Positions 25,744 to 34,803 of a stretch of 48,205 bases of DNA are shown here, in pieces. Within the stretch, counting starts at the first letter, position 1; each line of letters starts with the position of its first letter. The position numbers were made by a program, and so were the translations under genes. The notes under the pieces are model-generated. The model was not told where the DNA came from. It saw only the letters and a program-made list of their open reading frames with translations, and searched no databases. Source of the stretch: Saprospiraceae bacterium (GTDB lineage: Bacteria; Bacteroidota; Bacteroidia; Chitinophagales; Saprospiraceae); the NCBI GenBank assembly GCA_027080725.1, contig JALWRC010000047.1, forward strand, positions 15,573 through 63,777. Reading direction: 5' to 3'.

Positions 25744-26886
25744 ATGAGAAAGGACATCTCTATTTGGCAAGATGCGCTGCAATGGCAGAAGTGTGACCTG
25801 GCCATTATCGGTGCGGGCATTGTAGGTCTTTCAGCAGCTATTTATGCCAGGATACTGCGGCCGGATTGGCAGGTTGTTGTTTTTGAAAAGGCCTTATACC
25901 CGGATGGAGCAACTGTCCGCAATGCCGGATTTGCTTGCTTCGGAAGTCCTTCTGAGATTATTGGAGATTTGAAGATGATGGAAGAAGAAGCAGTGATTTC
26001 CATCATTCGAAAGAGATACCTGGGACTACAGGCTCTCTTTTCACTGGTGCCAAGGCAAGCCATGGATTTTGAGAACACCGGCTCTTTTGATGTCTTTTTT
26101 CGGGAAGATAGAGCACTATTTGAGCAAGTACAAGAGCAATTGGCCTTCCTCAACCAACTGGTGGAAGCCGCGACGGGGCTACAAGAAGTGTTCACCATCG
26201 CAGATGATAAAAGACCACATTTTGGTTTCAATAACGTCGATCATTTGGTGCAAAATCGATGGGAAGGAACCCTGCATTCAGGGAAGATGATGGCGGCCTT
26301 GCTGCGTAAAGCATACGACTTGGGTGTGCGGGTTTATTGGGGGTATGAAATGGTGGAATATAAGGCTCAAAAAACCGGAAAAATGGTCCTCCAATTCTCG
26401 AATAATGTACCATTTCATACCAAAAAACTCTTAATAGCCAACAATGGGTTTGCAAATCAATTGTTTCCGGAATTGGATGTATATCCCGTTCGAAATCAAG
26501 TGATGGTCACTTCTCCTATTCAAGGGTTGAATTGGAAGGGCGCCTTTCACAAAGAGGCCGGGTATGTGTACTTTCGCAATGTCGGCAACCGGGTGCTCAT
26601 TGGTGGCGCCAGGCATCTGGATTTTGAAGGGTCGGTTACCGGCGAACCGGGTGAAATACGGGAGATAACCTCTTATTTGAATTCCTTGCTCTCCAAACAT
26701 ATCTTGCCGGAGGCATCGTATGCGATAGAGTATTCATGGAATGGATTTCTCGGACTGGGCGCTACAAAAGAACCTATTGTTCAGCTTGTCGAAGACCAAA
26801 TCGGCGTCGCGGTGCGTTTAGGTGGCATGGGGGTCGCGATTGGAACTCTCGTCGGGAAAGAAGCGGCAGAAATGCTCTGTAAATAG
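25744..26886 (+). CDS. FAD-dependent oxidoreductase, DAO (D-amino-acid/glycine oxidase) family
   Basis: A 380-residue flavoenzyme with the dinucleotide-binding motif LAIIGAGIVGLSAA (19-32) and the ribose-binding Glu48 after VVVF. ATVRNAGFACFG is the flavin-contact region typical of DAO-fold enzymes, and the C-terminus has the second FAD motif EYSWNGFLGLG...VAVRLGGMGVAIG. It lacks a signal peptide and is cytosolic. The substrate is probably a secondary or primary amine, but it cannot be fixed from sequence. It lies 13 bp before the OstA-like gene and 22 bp after the ChaN-like gene. GYEMVEY is encoded across a copy of the 16-bp motif (26342-26357), with an inverted copy of its first 13-14 bases at 26408-26421. 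Confidence 0.88.
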   Translation: MRKDISIWQDALQWQKCDLAIIGAGIVGLSAAIYARILRPDWQVVVFEKALYPDGATVRNAGFACFGSPSEIIGDLKMMEEEAVISIIRKRYLGLQALFSLVPRQAMDFENTGSFDVFFREDRALFEQVQEQLAFLNQLVEAATGLQEVFTIADDKRPHFGFNNVDHLVQNRWEGTLHSGKMMAALLRKAYDLGVRVYWGYEMVEYKAQKTGKMVLQFSNNVPFHTKKLLIANNGFANQLFPELDVYPVRNQVMVTSPIQGLNWKGAFHKEAGYVYFRNVGNRVLIGGARHLDFEGSVTGEPGEIREITSYLNSLLSKHILPEASYAIEYSWNGFLGLGATKEPIVQLVEDQIGVAVRLGGMGVAIGTLVGKEAAEMLCK

Positions 26887-26899
26887 ATTCTAAAAAAAG

Positions 26900-28699
26900 A
26901 TGAACGGTAGTATGATGAAAGGTTTTGTTGCCGCAGTTTTCATGATGTTGGCAATGTCCAACTTAAGGGCGCAGAATACCGGCGAGGGGGGCTTGCCGGA
27001 TACCGGGACCATCGAAATATTACATTCGGACAATTTGTTTTATGAAAGCACCCCGGAGGGCATGTTACAGCGCTTGACCGGCCATGTTAAGCTGCTGCAT
27101 GACAGTACCTTTATGCTCTGTGATTCGGCTTTGATATTGGGGAAACAGGTGGATGCCAGAAGTCATGTGGTCATTATCCAGGGCGACTCTACCCGGATTT
27201 ATGCCGATACGACGGTCTATGATGGGGATAGGCATCAAGCGGATTTATATGGCAAAGTCGTATTGCAGGACAAAGGGCAGGAACTGTTTACCCGAAAATT
27301 GCATTACGATCTGAATACCAAAATCGCGCATTATGACTCTTCCGCCTTATTGACCGATGGGACGACTTATCTGAGGTCTAAGAAAGGAACCTATTATGTC
27401 GCTGAGGATTATGTGTATTTTGAGGATAGTGTGATTGTCGTGGATACGAGTTTTTTGCTTCAGGCGGATTCGTTGAAATACAATACCCGGGAAGACCGGG
27501 CCTATTTTGTTGGGCCAACCCTGATAGATACGGACAGTAGCAGCATCTATTGCGAGGGGGGATGGTTTGATTTCCTTACACGTGATGCACTTTTTACCGG
27601 ACATCCGGTCTATCAAAAGGCAGAGCAAAAGGCCGAAGCGGATTCCATCATGTATTTGCACGATGCAGGTATCATTACACTTACCCAAAATGCAGTAGTA
27701 GTGGAGCCGGAGAAACGGGCCACGGCTGATTGGATCCAATACAACCAACGGACGAAGGACATATGGATGAAGGGGGATGCACACTATCGAGCCCCAGGAA
27801 AGGAAGTGGATGCGGAGGAAATATTTTATAATTCTGAGACAGAGGTGCTCCGGACTCAAGGGCGTTCCGTTGTCATAGATGGTAGCCGGACCATCCGTGC
27901 CGAATCCATGGATTACGACAAAGGGACAGGGATGAGTATTGCCACCGGACACGTCATAATTGTAGATACCACCGATCATTACGAACTCCATTGTGACAGG
28001 GTGGTCCACGATAAAAAGACAGGGTTCATGAAAGCGACGGGTGAGCGCCCCTGGATGCTTCAGGTATCCGACGGAGACTCGCTTTTTATCGGGGCGGACA
28101 CCATCCTGTCCCGGCAAATCAGCGAGACCGATACCAGTAGAATTTTAAAAGCCTGGCATCATGTGAAGATGTATTCAGACGATTTCCAGGGGCTGTGTGA
28201 CAGCCTGGTGTGGTATGAACAGGACTCCTCTTTCGAGCTATTGCAAGACCCCGTCTTATGGTCGGATACTTCACAGTTTTTAGGCGATACGATTCGCATC
28301 TTTGTAGAGCACGACGCCATCCAACGGGTGCATCAAATCAAGCACGCCTTCATCATCAGCACGGAGGAGGAAGTCCTATTTAATCAACTCAAGGGCCGCG
28401 AGATACTGACCCATTTCGACCAAAACCAACCCAAACGCTCTCACATCACCGGCAATGCCGAAGTGGTCTATTATCTCGTAGATGACAATGGAGCCTACGT
28501 CGCAGGCAATAAAACAGAGTGCAGCGAGATGGTCATCGACTTTAAGGACAAGAAGGTGGATATGATCCGCTTCTACAAGCAGCCGAAAGGGCAGATGAAA
28601 CCACTCAAAGAGAAGGGCGTCAAGGAGTGGCGCCTCGAAGGCTTTCGGTGGCTTGTAAGTCGTCGCCCGACCTCGCCGGAGGATGTGATTTTGAAATAG
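26900..28699 (+). CDS. OstA-like (LptA/LptD-type) lipopolysaccharide-transport protein
   Basis: A 599-residue exported protein with a signal peptide (FVAAVFMMLAMSNLRAQ). It is a chain of OstA-type beta-jelly-roll repeats of the form 'LTGHVKLLHDSTFMLCDSALI', 'YGKVVLQDKGQELFTRKLHYD', 'YLRSKKGTYY', 'ATGHVIIVDTTDHYELHCDRV', 'ITGNAEVVYYLVDDNGAYVAGNKTEC', each with a 'G.V' then 'D...' beat. This is the Bacteroidota OstA_2 type. It should bind and pass LPS across the periplasm. No C-terminal LptD barrel is present. lpxB lies 2 kb away on the other strand. It is the last gene of the three-gene operon and converges with the LRR gene. Confidence 0.9.
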   Translation: MNGSMMKGFVAAVFMMLAMSNLRAQNTGEGGLPDTGTIEILHSDNLFYESTPEGMLQRLTGHVKLLHDSTFMLCDSALILGKQVDARSHVVIIQGDSTRIYADTTVYDGDRHQADLYGKVVLQDKGQELFTRKLHYDLNTKIAHYDSSALLTDGTTYLRSKKGTYYVAEDYVYFEDSVIVVDTSFLLQADSLKYNTREDRAYFVGPTLIDTDSSSIYCEGGWFDFLTRDALFTGHPVYQKAEQKAEADSIMYLHDAGIITLTQNAVVVEPEKRATADWIQYNQRTKDIWMKGDAHYRAPGKEVDAEEIFYNSETEVLRTQGRSVVIDGSRTIRAESMDYDKGTGMSIATGHVIIVDTTDHYELHCDRVVHDKKTGFMKATGERPWMLQVSDGDSLFIGADTILSRQISETDTSRILKAWHHVKMYSDDFQGLCDSLVWYEQDSSFELLQDPVLWSDTSQFLGDTIRIFVEHDAIQRVHQIKHAFIISTEEEVLFNQLKGREILTHFDQNQPKRSHITGNAEVVYYLVDDNGAYVAGNKTECSEMVIDFKDKKVDMIRFYKQPKGQMKPLKEKGVKEWRLEGFRWLVSRRPTSPEDVILK

Positions 28700-28734
28700 C
28701 TTTTATCGTGTGAGTTTTCGACACACCCTCTCCA

Positions 28735-30558
28735 CTACCGGACGACTACTTTTCTCGCAAAAAATCCCCCTTGCCCGTTGGCCCCTTGTAGCGTTACTAT
28801 GTACAAGCCTGGGGGAATTCCCGATAGATCAACTTCTATGTCCTCGCTCCCGGAGCGGATAGATATTTCTTTTGCCACCTTTCCCCAAATATCATAGAGC
28901 TCCAACCGTTCGAAATGATGCCCCGAGGGCAGGGTGATGCTCAAATGGTCATCGGCAGGATTGGGTGCAATGCGGATAGGAGACTTCCGTACCACCGGCT
29001 GTACCGCCGTAATCGAGTCACACTCGGCTTCACTCTCTACGAAATACTTAAAACGGCGCGGATAGACATGCGGAAGGTCGTCCTTGGAGTCCACAAAGAT
29101 GCAGTGCAAGTCCGGATTGCCATCGACGGTTAAGCTGGTCCAATTGTCTTTAAATTTTATATTGCGAAGGTCTAAGTATTTAAGAGCATTAGTGCTGAGC
29201 TCTATTTTCCTTATTTTTGTTAATCCAAAGGACAAGTCAAGGGTGTCCAACAACGTGTTAGAACAGCTCAGATCTGTTAGAGAATTGCACCCCTTTAGAT
29301 CTAGGGAATTGACGGGGTTTGATACGATTATTAATTCCTTAAAAGTATTATGATGAGGGAGATTCAACCATTTAAGATGGTTGTATTTGCAAGTGAGAAT
29401 ACTCAGCTCGGGACAGTTAGAGACATCCAACGAGTCGATATCCCCTTCATAGAATAAAATGGATGTGACTTTCGGATAACTAAACGTCAATCGTTTGGGA
29501 AATGAAGGTGAAAATGAAACTAGGTAAAGATAATGAAGGTCGTTTGCAGTGTCCGGGAAAATTACATCCTTTATACTAGGTATACTGAGAATTAGGGTAT
29601 AAAGATTTCTGTTTTGTGATAAATCTAGGGAAGCATTTGAGCCTTTGTTGAGTCTAAGAAATAAAGAGGTGAGATTGTGGTTGTTAGTTAGATTGCATTC
29701 TTGAAGTATGGATGAATCGCATTTCAAAAACTTGAGGTTCGTGTTTTGTGAAACATCTAAAGCTGTTGAATGAGTGACCGTTATATTTGTGAGCAACTTA
29801 TTGTGCGTAAGATCAAAGTTCCCAGTATAAGTGATTTTATCGAGTTTGAGATTGCTGGATATATCCAATATAGTACCGGGATGGATGTCAGCACAGTTTA
29901 AGACTTCAAGGTCCGGCGCTCTACTCAAATCGATATTTTTAAAGCTTTTATTAGCAGAACAATCTAGATTCTTGAGTTTACTCTCCTTAGGAAGCACGAT
30001 GGTTGAAAAAGAACCGTTTGTACAATTAAAGGTGCGTAATTCGTACATGTAAGAAACATCAAATGTGTCACTTTGATGAAAGTGAGAATAGGAGAAAACC
30101 TCCAGATTAGAGCAATCCTGTAGATTTGCAATCTCAGATATTGTTGAATCGGAAGGACTATAATCCAGCCTCTTAATTCTTGGATTCATATAGATAATTG
30201 GGGTGCTATTCAAGCGTTCAATTTTACAAGAACTAAGATTTGGCACAACTCTTAGTTCCAAAGTATCTATATGATTATGTTCGTTGCCAGAAAACTCGAA
30301 GTATTCCAATGAATTGAAATCTTCTAGGCCCCTAAGATTGTAGATGTCTTTTGGTAAATTTTGAGCAAACACTAAGACCCTCACCTTTTCCACATCTTTT
30401 GTCAGTACCCGGCCATCCAGCTTCCTTTCACTGTCAATTCCCTCCTGGATAAGGAAGGCCTCAAATCCCTCATCCGGTATTTGGGTGTATTGGGCAAGGC
30501 CTGTAGTAGTAAATAGTAAATAAAAGGAGAGCGATAAATAATAAATGTAAGTTTTCAT
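28735..30558 (-). CDS. T9SS-exported leucine-rich-repeat protein
   Basis: A 607-residue secreted protein. The signal peptide (LSLSFYLLFTTTGLAQ) is followed by an 'YTQIPDEGFEAFLIQEGIDSE' opening common to Bacteroidota LRR surface proteins. About fifteen leucine-rich repeats then run between residues ~60 and ~500 with the pattern 'L..LDLS.N..L..L' (LKNLDCSANKSFKNIDLSR, LTSLFLRLNKG, LSILTCKYNHLKWLNLP). The last ~80 residues are a type A T9SS sorting domain (NPADDHLSITLPSG, 'YDIWGKVAKEISI', 'LSGIPPGLYIVTLQG', 'KVVVR'). Such repeats usually form a curved protein-binding surface; the partner is unknown. Within the repeats the base composition becomes more A+T-rich than in the two ends. Confidence 0.93.
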   Translation of the reverse strand: MKTYIYYLSLSFYLLFTTTGLAQYTQIPDEGFEAFLIQEGIDSERKLDGRVLTKDVEKVRVLVFAQNLPKDIYNLRGLEDFNSLEYFEFSGNEHNHIDTLELRVVPNLSSCKIERLNSTPIIYMNPRIKRLDYSPSDSTISEIANLQDCSNLEVFSYSHFHQSDTFDVSYMYELRTFNCTNGSFSTIVLPKESKLKNLDCSANKSFKNIDLSRAPDLEVLNCADIHPGTILDISSNLKLDKITYTGNFDLTHNKLLTNITVTHSTALDVSQNTNLKFLKCDSSILQECNLTNNHNLTSLFLRLNKGSNASLDLSQNRNLYTLILSIPSIKDVIFPDTANDLHYLYLVSFSPSFPKRLTFSYPKVTSILFYEGDIDSLDVSNCPELSILTCKYNHLKWLNLPHHNTFKELIIVSNPVNSLDLKGCNSLTDLSCSNTLLDTLDLSFGLTKIRKIELSTNALKYLDLRNIKFKDNWTSLTVDGNPDLHCIFVDSKDDLPHVYPRRFKYFVESEAECDSITAVQPVVRKSPIRIAPNPADDHLSITLPSGHHFERLELYDIWGKVAKEISIRSGSEDIEVDLSGIPPGLYIVTLQGANGQGGFFARKVVVR

Positions 30559-30815
30559 GTCGTGCGTATTTAAAGTGTTGAGCGATGAAGATGAGTCGAA
30601 CTAACCACAAATGAGTAGTTCTCCCACAAAGAATGTAGAATTTAGTAAATGCGAAGGAGGGTGTTATTGCAGGGTAAATATAGGGAGTATTTTTGGATGG
30701 GCAAAATATTTTAACAATAAATTTAAGTACACGGATCTTAGCGAACGGTTTATATTATTGGGGATGGGGAGATGTGAAGTGGTTGGGGTATTTGAAGTGC
30801 AAGAAAAAATGCAAT

Positions 30816-31943
30816 TTAGTAGGGTACATGCCGGGAGCGAATGGAATGTAATACCCCTTCTGTGACCAAGGTTGAAGAGGAGTGGTTGCCCAGTTTTTGG
30901 GATAATTCCCGGTATAGATTCTGTTGTTTCCGGCTGGTTTGGTCGGCCAGAAGGGCGTCCACCTCTTGACGGAGCCGTCCGGGATGAAGCTGATTTTGTA
31001 TGAGCTCGGGGACCACGGGAGCGTCCATGATGAGATTGACGAGGGAGATATATCTGATTTTCAAGAAAGTCTTTGCGAGGAAATAGGTCAATGGGGAGGT
31101 CTTGTAACAGACGACTTGAGGCAAATCCATTAAGGCCGCCTCCAAGGTGCTCGTGCCGGAGGCGATTAGTCCGAGCCGGGCCGATCGCAAGATGGGGTAG
31201 GTGGCATCATACAGCACTTCGACAGATGTTCCGTTTGGATGCCGGTCGAGTATGGAGCGATATAAGGCCTCCGGAACGGTCCGGATGGCCGCCAGAACAA
31301 AGTGATAATCGGGATAATGTCCGGTTATATCGAGTAGGGTGGGGAGGATGCGCCGGACCTCTTGTGCCCTGCTGCCGGGTAAGAGGGCAATGATGGGTTT
31401 TTCGCGTGTGATCCGCTCGGGACAAGCATGGAGGTACTCCTTTATCTCTTCGACCAATGGATTGCCTACATAATGGGCTTCAATCCCGTACGGAAGATAA
31501 AATTCCGCTTCGAATGGTAAAATGACGTATAAATCATCGACGTATTTCTTGATGGCCTTTACCCGTTTTTTATTCCATGCCCAGAGCTTAGGGGAGATGT
31601 AATATTGGATGTTAAAACCCTTTTTGCTTGCCCACTCGGCAATGCGAAGATTGAACCCCGGAAAGTCGATTAGAATCAAGGCATCCGGTCGAAACTCCAA
31701 AAGGGAGGCTTTGCATTGCTTGAATTGAACACGCAGGTCGGATAAGTGCTTGAGGACTTCCCAAACACCCATGATGGAGAGCCGGTCGATGTGCATCTCC
31801 GGTTCCCGGCCAATGGCACGGGCCATCTTCTCCCCACCCCAAAACCGGAATTGGGCACGTGGGTCAACTTTTTGAAGTGCACGTGCCAAATAACTACCGT
31901 GCAAATCTCCCGATGCTTCTCCTGCGATGATAAAGTATTTCAT
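30816..31943 (-). CDS. lpxB: Lipid-A-disaccharide synthase
   Basis: Peripheral inner-membrane GT19 enzyme of 375 residues that joins UDP-diacylglucosamine and lipid X to form the lipid A disaccharide. Motifs: GEASGDLHG (8-16), IMGVWEVL (58-65), LIDFPGFNLR (91-100), SPKLWAWNKKR (117-127), VGNPLVEE (159-166) and LLPGSRAQEVRR. The UDP-binding C-terminal region is seen in SGTSTLEAAL and PQVVCYKTS. It is the third gene of a cluster with surE and a small membrane protein, the gaps being 35 and 87 bp. Confidence 0.97.
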   Translation of the reverse strand: MKYFIIAGEASGDLHGSYLARALQKVDPRAQFRFWGGEKMARAIGREPEMHIDRLSIMGVWEVLKHLSDLRVQFKQCKASLLEFRPDALILIDFPGFNLRIAEWASKKGFNIQYYISPKLWAWNKKRVKAIKKYVDDLYVILPFEAEFYLPYGIEAHYVGNPLVEEIKEYLHACPERITREKPIIALLPGSRAQEVRRILPTLLDITGHYPDYHFVLAAIRTVPEALYRSILDRHPNGTSVEVLYDATYPILRSARLGLIASGTSTLEAALMDLPQVVCYKTSPLTYFLAKTFLKIRYISLVNLIMDAPVVPELIQNQLHPGRLRQEVDALLADQTSRKQQNLYRELSQKLGNHSSSTLVTEGVLHSIRSRHVPY

Positions 31944-31978
31944 AATGGTGTTTTAGCTGTAAGGTTCAACTTGGTGAA

Positions 31979-32266
31979 CTACATGAGGGTGCTGTAAAAT
32001 TGCCACAGCCACAGACCGGCGTATACTAAGGTGGCCATTACGATACCGCGCACTGTCCGGGACAGGTATCGTTTATTCGCCCAATTAACGGCAGGAATAT
32101 TGCCTGCCAAGGCAAGGAGATAATGCGTAGAGGGTCTCAAAAGGATGAAGACATCCTTGTTGCCAAGCAGGACATCGATTATGGCCATAATTCCGTAGAT
32201 GAGGTAATATCCCACGATGGGAGCCCCAAATCCTATAAGGAGTCCGGTGATGAGTTTGTCTTTCAT
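31979..32266 (-). CDS. Small membrane protein of the surE-lpxB cluster
   Basis: A 95-residue protein with a hydrophobic N-terminal segment (LITGLLIGFGAPIVGYYLIYGIMAI), a middle hydrophobic stretch (HYLLALAGNIPAV) and a third near the C-terminus (GIVMATLVYAGLWLW). No known domain. Its place between surE and lpxB, 35 bp before the latter, is an arrangement I recall from other Bacteroidota and makes a link to envelope biogenesis likely, though untested. Confidence 0.75.
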   Translation of the reverse strand: MKDKLITGLLIGFGAPIVGYYLIYGIMAIIDVLLGNKDVFILLRPSTHYLLALAGNIPAVNWANKRYLSRTVRGIVMATLVYAGLWLWQFYSTLM

Positions 32267-32353
32267 ATTTTTGGTTTTATCTGCTGTTTAAAGTTAAGAA
32301 GGAATTCCTGTACAGACATTGTTGGCAGGGCGAAAGATATTCACAAGTATGTC

Positions 32354-33145
32354 CTACAATGCCATGCCTTCGATGCCTTTGTTGGAGGCCAATGCTTTTA
32401 CGTGGGTGAGGTCATGCCAAGAGGGGACGATGGATACATATCCGTCTTCCAATACTTTAAGGTCGGTATCCGTTCTGTTGTCTTCATTAACAAATTTTCC
32501 GGTGAGCCAGTAGTATTTGGTCCCTCGTGGATTGGTGCCTTCCTGAAACTCCTCGACCCAATTGCCCTTGGCTTGTCGTGCGATTTTGATTCCTTTGATT
32601 TGGTCGAAGGGCATGTCAGGAATATTCACATTCCAAAGCAATGCATCCTGCATCCCATTCTCCAGAACATACCGGACAATTTTGCCGGATATAGACTTGC
32701 CGGTAGACATATCCGCTTCATGGGAGTAGTTGAGAAAGGAAAACCCTATGGAAGGAATGCCCTCCAATGATGCTTCCATAGCTGCTGACATCGTCCCGGA
32801 GTACAAGATGTTGATGGATGCATTGGAGCCGTGATTGATCCCCGAGACGCAAAGGTCGGGTTTTCGCCCTTTGAGTAGCACATTGGTGGCGAGCTTGACA
32901 CAATCTACCGGAGTGCCGGTGCATTCATACGCTTCGACGCCGTCCCGGATATTGGCGGGACTGAGTTGTATTGGAGTTTCGATGGTGATCGCATGCCCCT
33001 GCCCGGATTGGGGAGAGTCCGGCGCCACAACCAATACTTCCCCTAGAGGAGCCACCGCCTCGATCAATGCCCTGATACCCGGTGCCAATATGCCGTCGTC
33101 ATTGGTGACCAGAATCAATGGTCTTTTTTGCTCTGTCATTTGCAT
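32354..33145 (-). CDS. surE: 5'/3'-nucleotidase SurE
   Basis: A 263-residue metal-dependent survival-protein phosphatase acting on nucleoside monophosphates and short polyphosphates in the cytosol. The signature TNDDGILAPGI holds metal ligands Asp16 and Asp17. Ser47 follows in PDSPQSGQG, Asn104 in CVSGINHGSN and the YSGT motif at 115-118, all in the expected order. The length is normal. It is the first gene of the minus-strand cluster with the small membrane protein and lpxB. Two possible starts (codons 1 and 3) exist and do not change the domain. Confidence 0.96.
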   Translation of the reverse strand: MQMTEQKRPLILVTNDDGILAPGIRALIEAVAPLGEVLVVAPDSPQSGQGHAITIETPIQLSPANIRDGVEAYECTGTPVDCVKLATNVLLKGRKPDLCVSGINHGSNASINILYSGTMSAAMEASLEGIPSIGFSFLNYSHEADMSTGKSISGKIVRYVLENGMQDALLWNVNIPDMPFDQIKGIKIARQAKGNWVEEFQEGTNPRGTKYYWLTGKFVNEDNRTDTDLKVLEDGYVSIVPSWHDLTHVKALASNKGIEGMAL

Positions 33146-33276
33146 GTCTGTTTTCCGGGGTAAAGATGAGAAAATACTCCTTTATCACTACCAATTATTC
33201 CCGATTCTTTGCTAAAGCAGTTTGCATATATTTTATAAGAAACGTCGGATGAGTGCATTTGTTGTCGTTATTATTT

Positions 33277-33324
33277 GGTATGAAATGGTGGACAGGCGGA
33301 GCACAGAATCCACCATTTCATACC
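33277..33324. repeat. Perfect 16-bp inverted repeat of GGTATGAAATGGTGGA
   Basis: GGTATGAAATGGTGGA (33277-33292) and its exact reverse complement (33309-33324) flank a 16-nt loop that reads CAGGCGGAGCACAGAA. It lies in the gap between surE and the M23 peptidase gene. The loop contains GCGGAGCAC, close to the arm of the palindromic family seen in the RNase P RNA gene. Confidence 0.92.
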
Positions 33325-33402
33325 CCAAAAAGTGTTATAAACAAAGAGAAGAAGATTTATGCCCCAGTGAGAAGTGTCAATTTGACTTGACAGTACATAA
33401 AA

Positions 33403-34713
33403 TTATTTCTGCGCCAAAACGGCCTGTCGGTCCTTTACGAAATGAATATCATCCAGCATTTTTACAATGGGTTTTGAGGTGCAGATGAATTCCTGCTTTT
33501 CGGCATCGGGTAGTGGCTTGGAGGCCGGGAAGTGCAACCTCAGATGATTGACCTGGCGCCCATTCTTCCAAAAACGAAAACATACGTGAGGCCCCGTACT
33601 GAGTCCGGTGGATCCGACATAACCGATGACTTGTCCCTGGCGCACATGTGTGCCCCGGTGAATGCCCTTGGCAAAGCGACTCATGTGTAAGTACTGTGTT
33701 TGATAGGTCTTGTCGTGTCTGATTTTGACATATCTCCCGTTGCCGCCTCTACGCGTTGCGATACTTACGACGCCATCGGCTACAGCGTAAATCGGAGTGC
33801 CGACCGGGGCGGCATAATCCGTTCCGAGATGTGGTCGCCTGCGTTTGAGGATAGGATGAAACCGGTGACGGTTATACCTTGAAGAAATTCGGGCAAATTT
33901 GACGGGAGCTTTGAGAAACCGGCTCTTAGCAGCGTGTCCGGTCAAGTCGTAGTATCCTTTGTAATTGTCATTGTCATACCAAAGGGAATAGTACTCCTGC
34001 CCTTTTGTCTTGTAATAGGCTCCCAATAGCCTGTTTATTCCGGCAGGTTTGCCATCGACATATTTGCGTTCGTAAACCAGTTTGTACATGTCTCCATCAC
34101 TGATATGGTAAAAGTCAACGGCCCATCCAAGTGCAGATTCCATCAGACTGATGAGTTCCCAACTGTTGCCGCCGGCATCCATACTTTGCCATAAGGAGCC
34201 TCTTACCACACCATTGGTGGTTTCGACTTTAATCGTCGTGGGCCGTGTAATCCGCTCAACTCTTGGAGTCTTAAGATCAAACTTGATGTAGTCGTAAATG
34301 GAAGGTTCATAGACGAGGCCAATAGGCGCCGCACAGGGGTCATCATACACCAAAGTGTATTCTTTGCCCGCCCGCAATGAGCGAATGTCAAACACGCCCT
34401 TGCATGCTTGGGTGATGGCATAGGATTTCTGTGGTGGTATTTCCGCATGCTCAAGAATGGCAGAGAAAAACTGGTTGGGTTTGATTTTTTCTCTGTAGAA
34501 GGTGTATTTGGATTTATCGTATCCGTATAGCGTTTGAGGGGGCGGTGCTTGTACATGAATCGGGGCATCCTCTTGTGATTTCGACTCTAATTGTCCCTCA
34601 AAAAGGTCAAATATTCCTCCTGCAAGATATACGTTTGTAGCTATTAACCCTACGATAAGCAAGCCTTGGAATGCCCTTAAAAAAAGGTTTTTGGAGTAGT
34701 TTTGTGCAGCCAT
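33403..34713 (-). CDS. M23-family (LytM-type) peptidoglycan peptidase, membrane-anchored
   Basis: A 436-residue protein with an N-terminal membrane anchor or uncleaved signal (FLRAFQGLLIVGLIATNVYLAGG). A linker and a beta-rich middle domain come before the LytM domain at ~285-395. The latter has HLGTDYAAPVG (His295, Asp299 as zinc ligands) and, in the last motif, GPHVCFRFWKNGRQV with His376. The second His of the usual H-x-H is Cys378 here, a change I recall in other Bacteroidota members. It probably cuts peptide cross-links of peptidoglycan in the periplasm. The open frame continues upstream to 34749, but the internal ATG at 34713 is favoured by the -7 element at 34740-34747. It follows the histidine kinase gene on the same strand. 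Confidence 0.9.
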   Translation of the reverse strand: MAAQNYSKNLFLRAFQGLLIVGLIATNVYLAGGIFDLFEGQLESKSQEDAPIHVQAPPPQTLYGYDKSKYTFYREKIKPNQFFSAILEHAEIPPQKSYAITQACKGVFDIRSLRAGKEYTLVYDDPCAAPIGLVYEPSIYDYIKFDLKTPRVERITRPTTIKVETTNGVVRGSLWQSMDAGGNSWELISLMESALGWAVDFYHISDGDMYKLVYERKYVDGKPAGINRLLGAYYKTKGQEYYSLWYDNDNYKGYYDLTGHAAKSRFLKAPVKFARISSRYNRHRFHPILKRRRPHLGTDYAAPVGTPIYAVADGVVSIATRRGGNGRYVKIRHDKTYQTQYLHMSRFAKGIHRGTHVRQGQVIGYVGSTGLSTGPHVCFRFWKNGRQVNHLRLHFPASKPLPDAEKQEFICTSKPIVKMLDDIHFVKDRQAVLAQK

Positions 34714-34739
34714 ATTAAATTGCTTGAAATGAGATGCGC

Positions 34740-34747
34740 AAAAGTAC
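34740..34747 (-). promoter_or_regulatory. -7 element of the M23 peptidase gene
   Basis: On the minus strand TACTTTTG (34747-34740), a perfect TAnnTTTG, lies 27 bp before the ATG at 34713. A TTG is not found at normal spacing. Confidence 0.4.
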
Positions 34748-34803
34748 ACAATTTCTTTTACATTAGATTCATTTTCAAAGGTGTAATTGTTTAGTGTTTC
34801 CTT

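Noticed and set aside
27347-28117. 256-codon minus-strand open frame opposite the OstA-like gene
   Set aside because: Antisense shadow created by the repeat codon usage of the real gene.
31207-31425. Extra open frames inside lpxB
   Set aside because: Out-of-frame shadows; lpxB is intact with all motifs in one frame.
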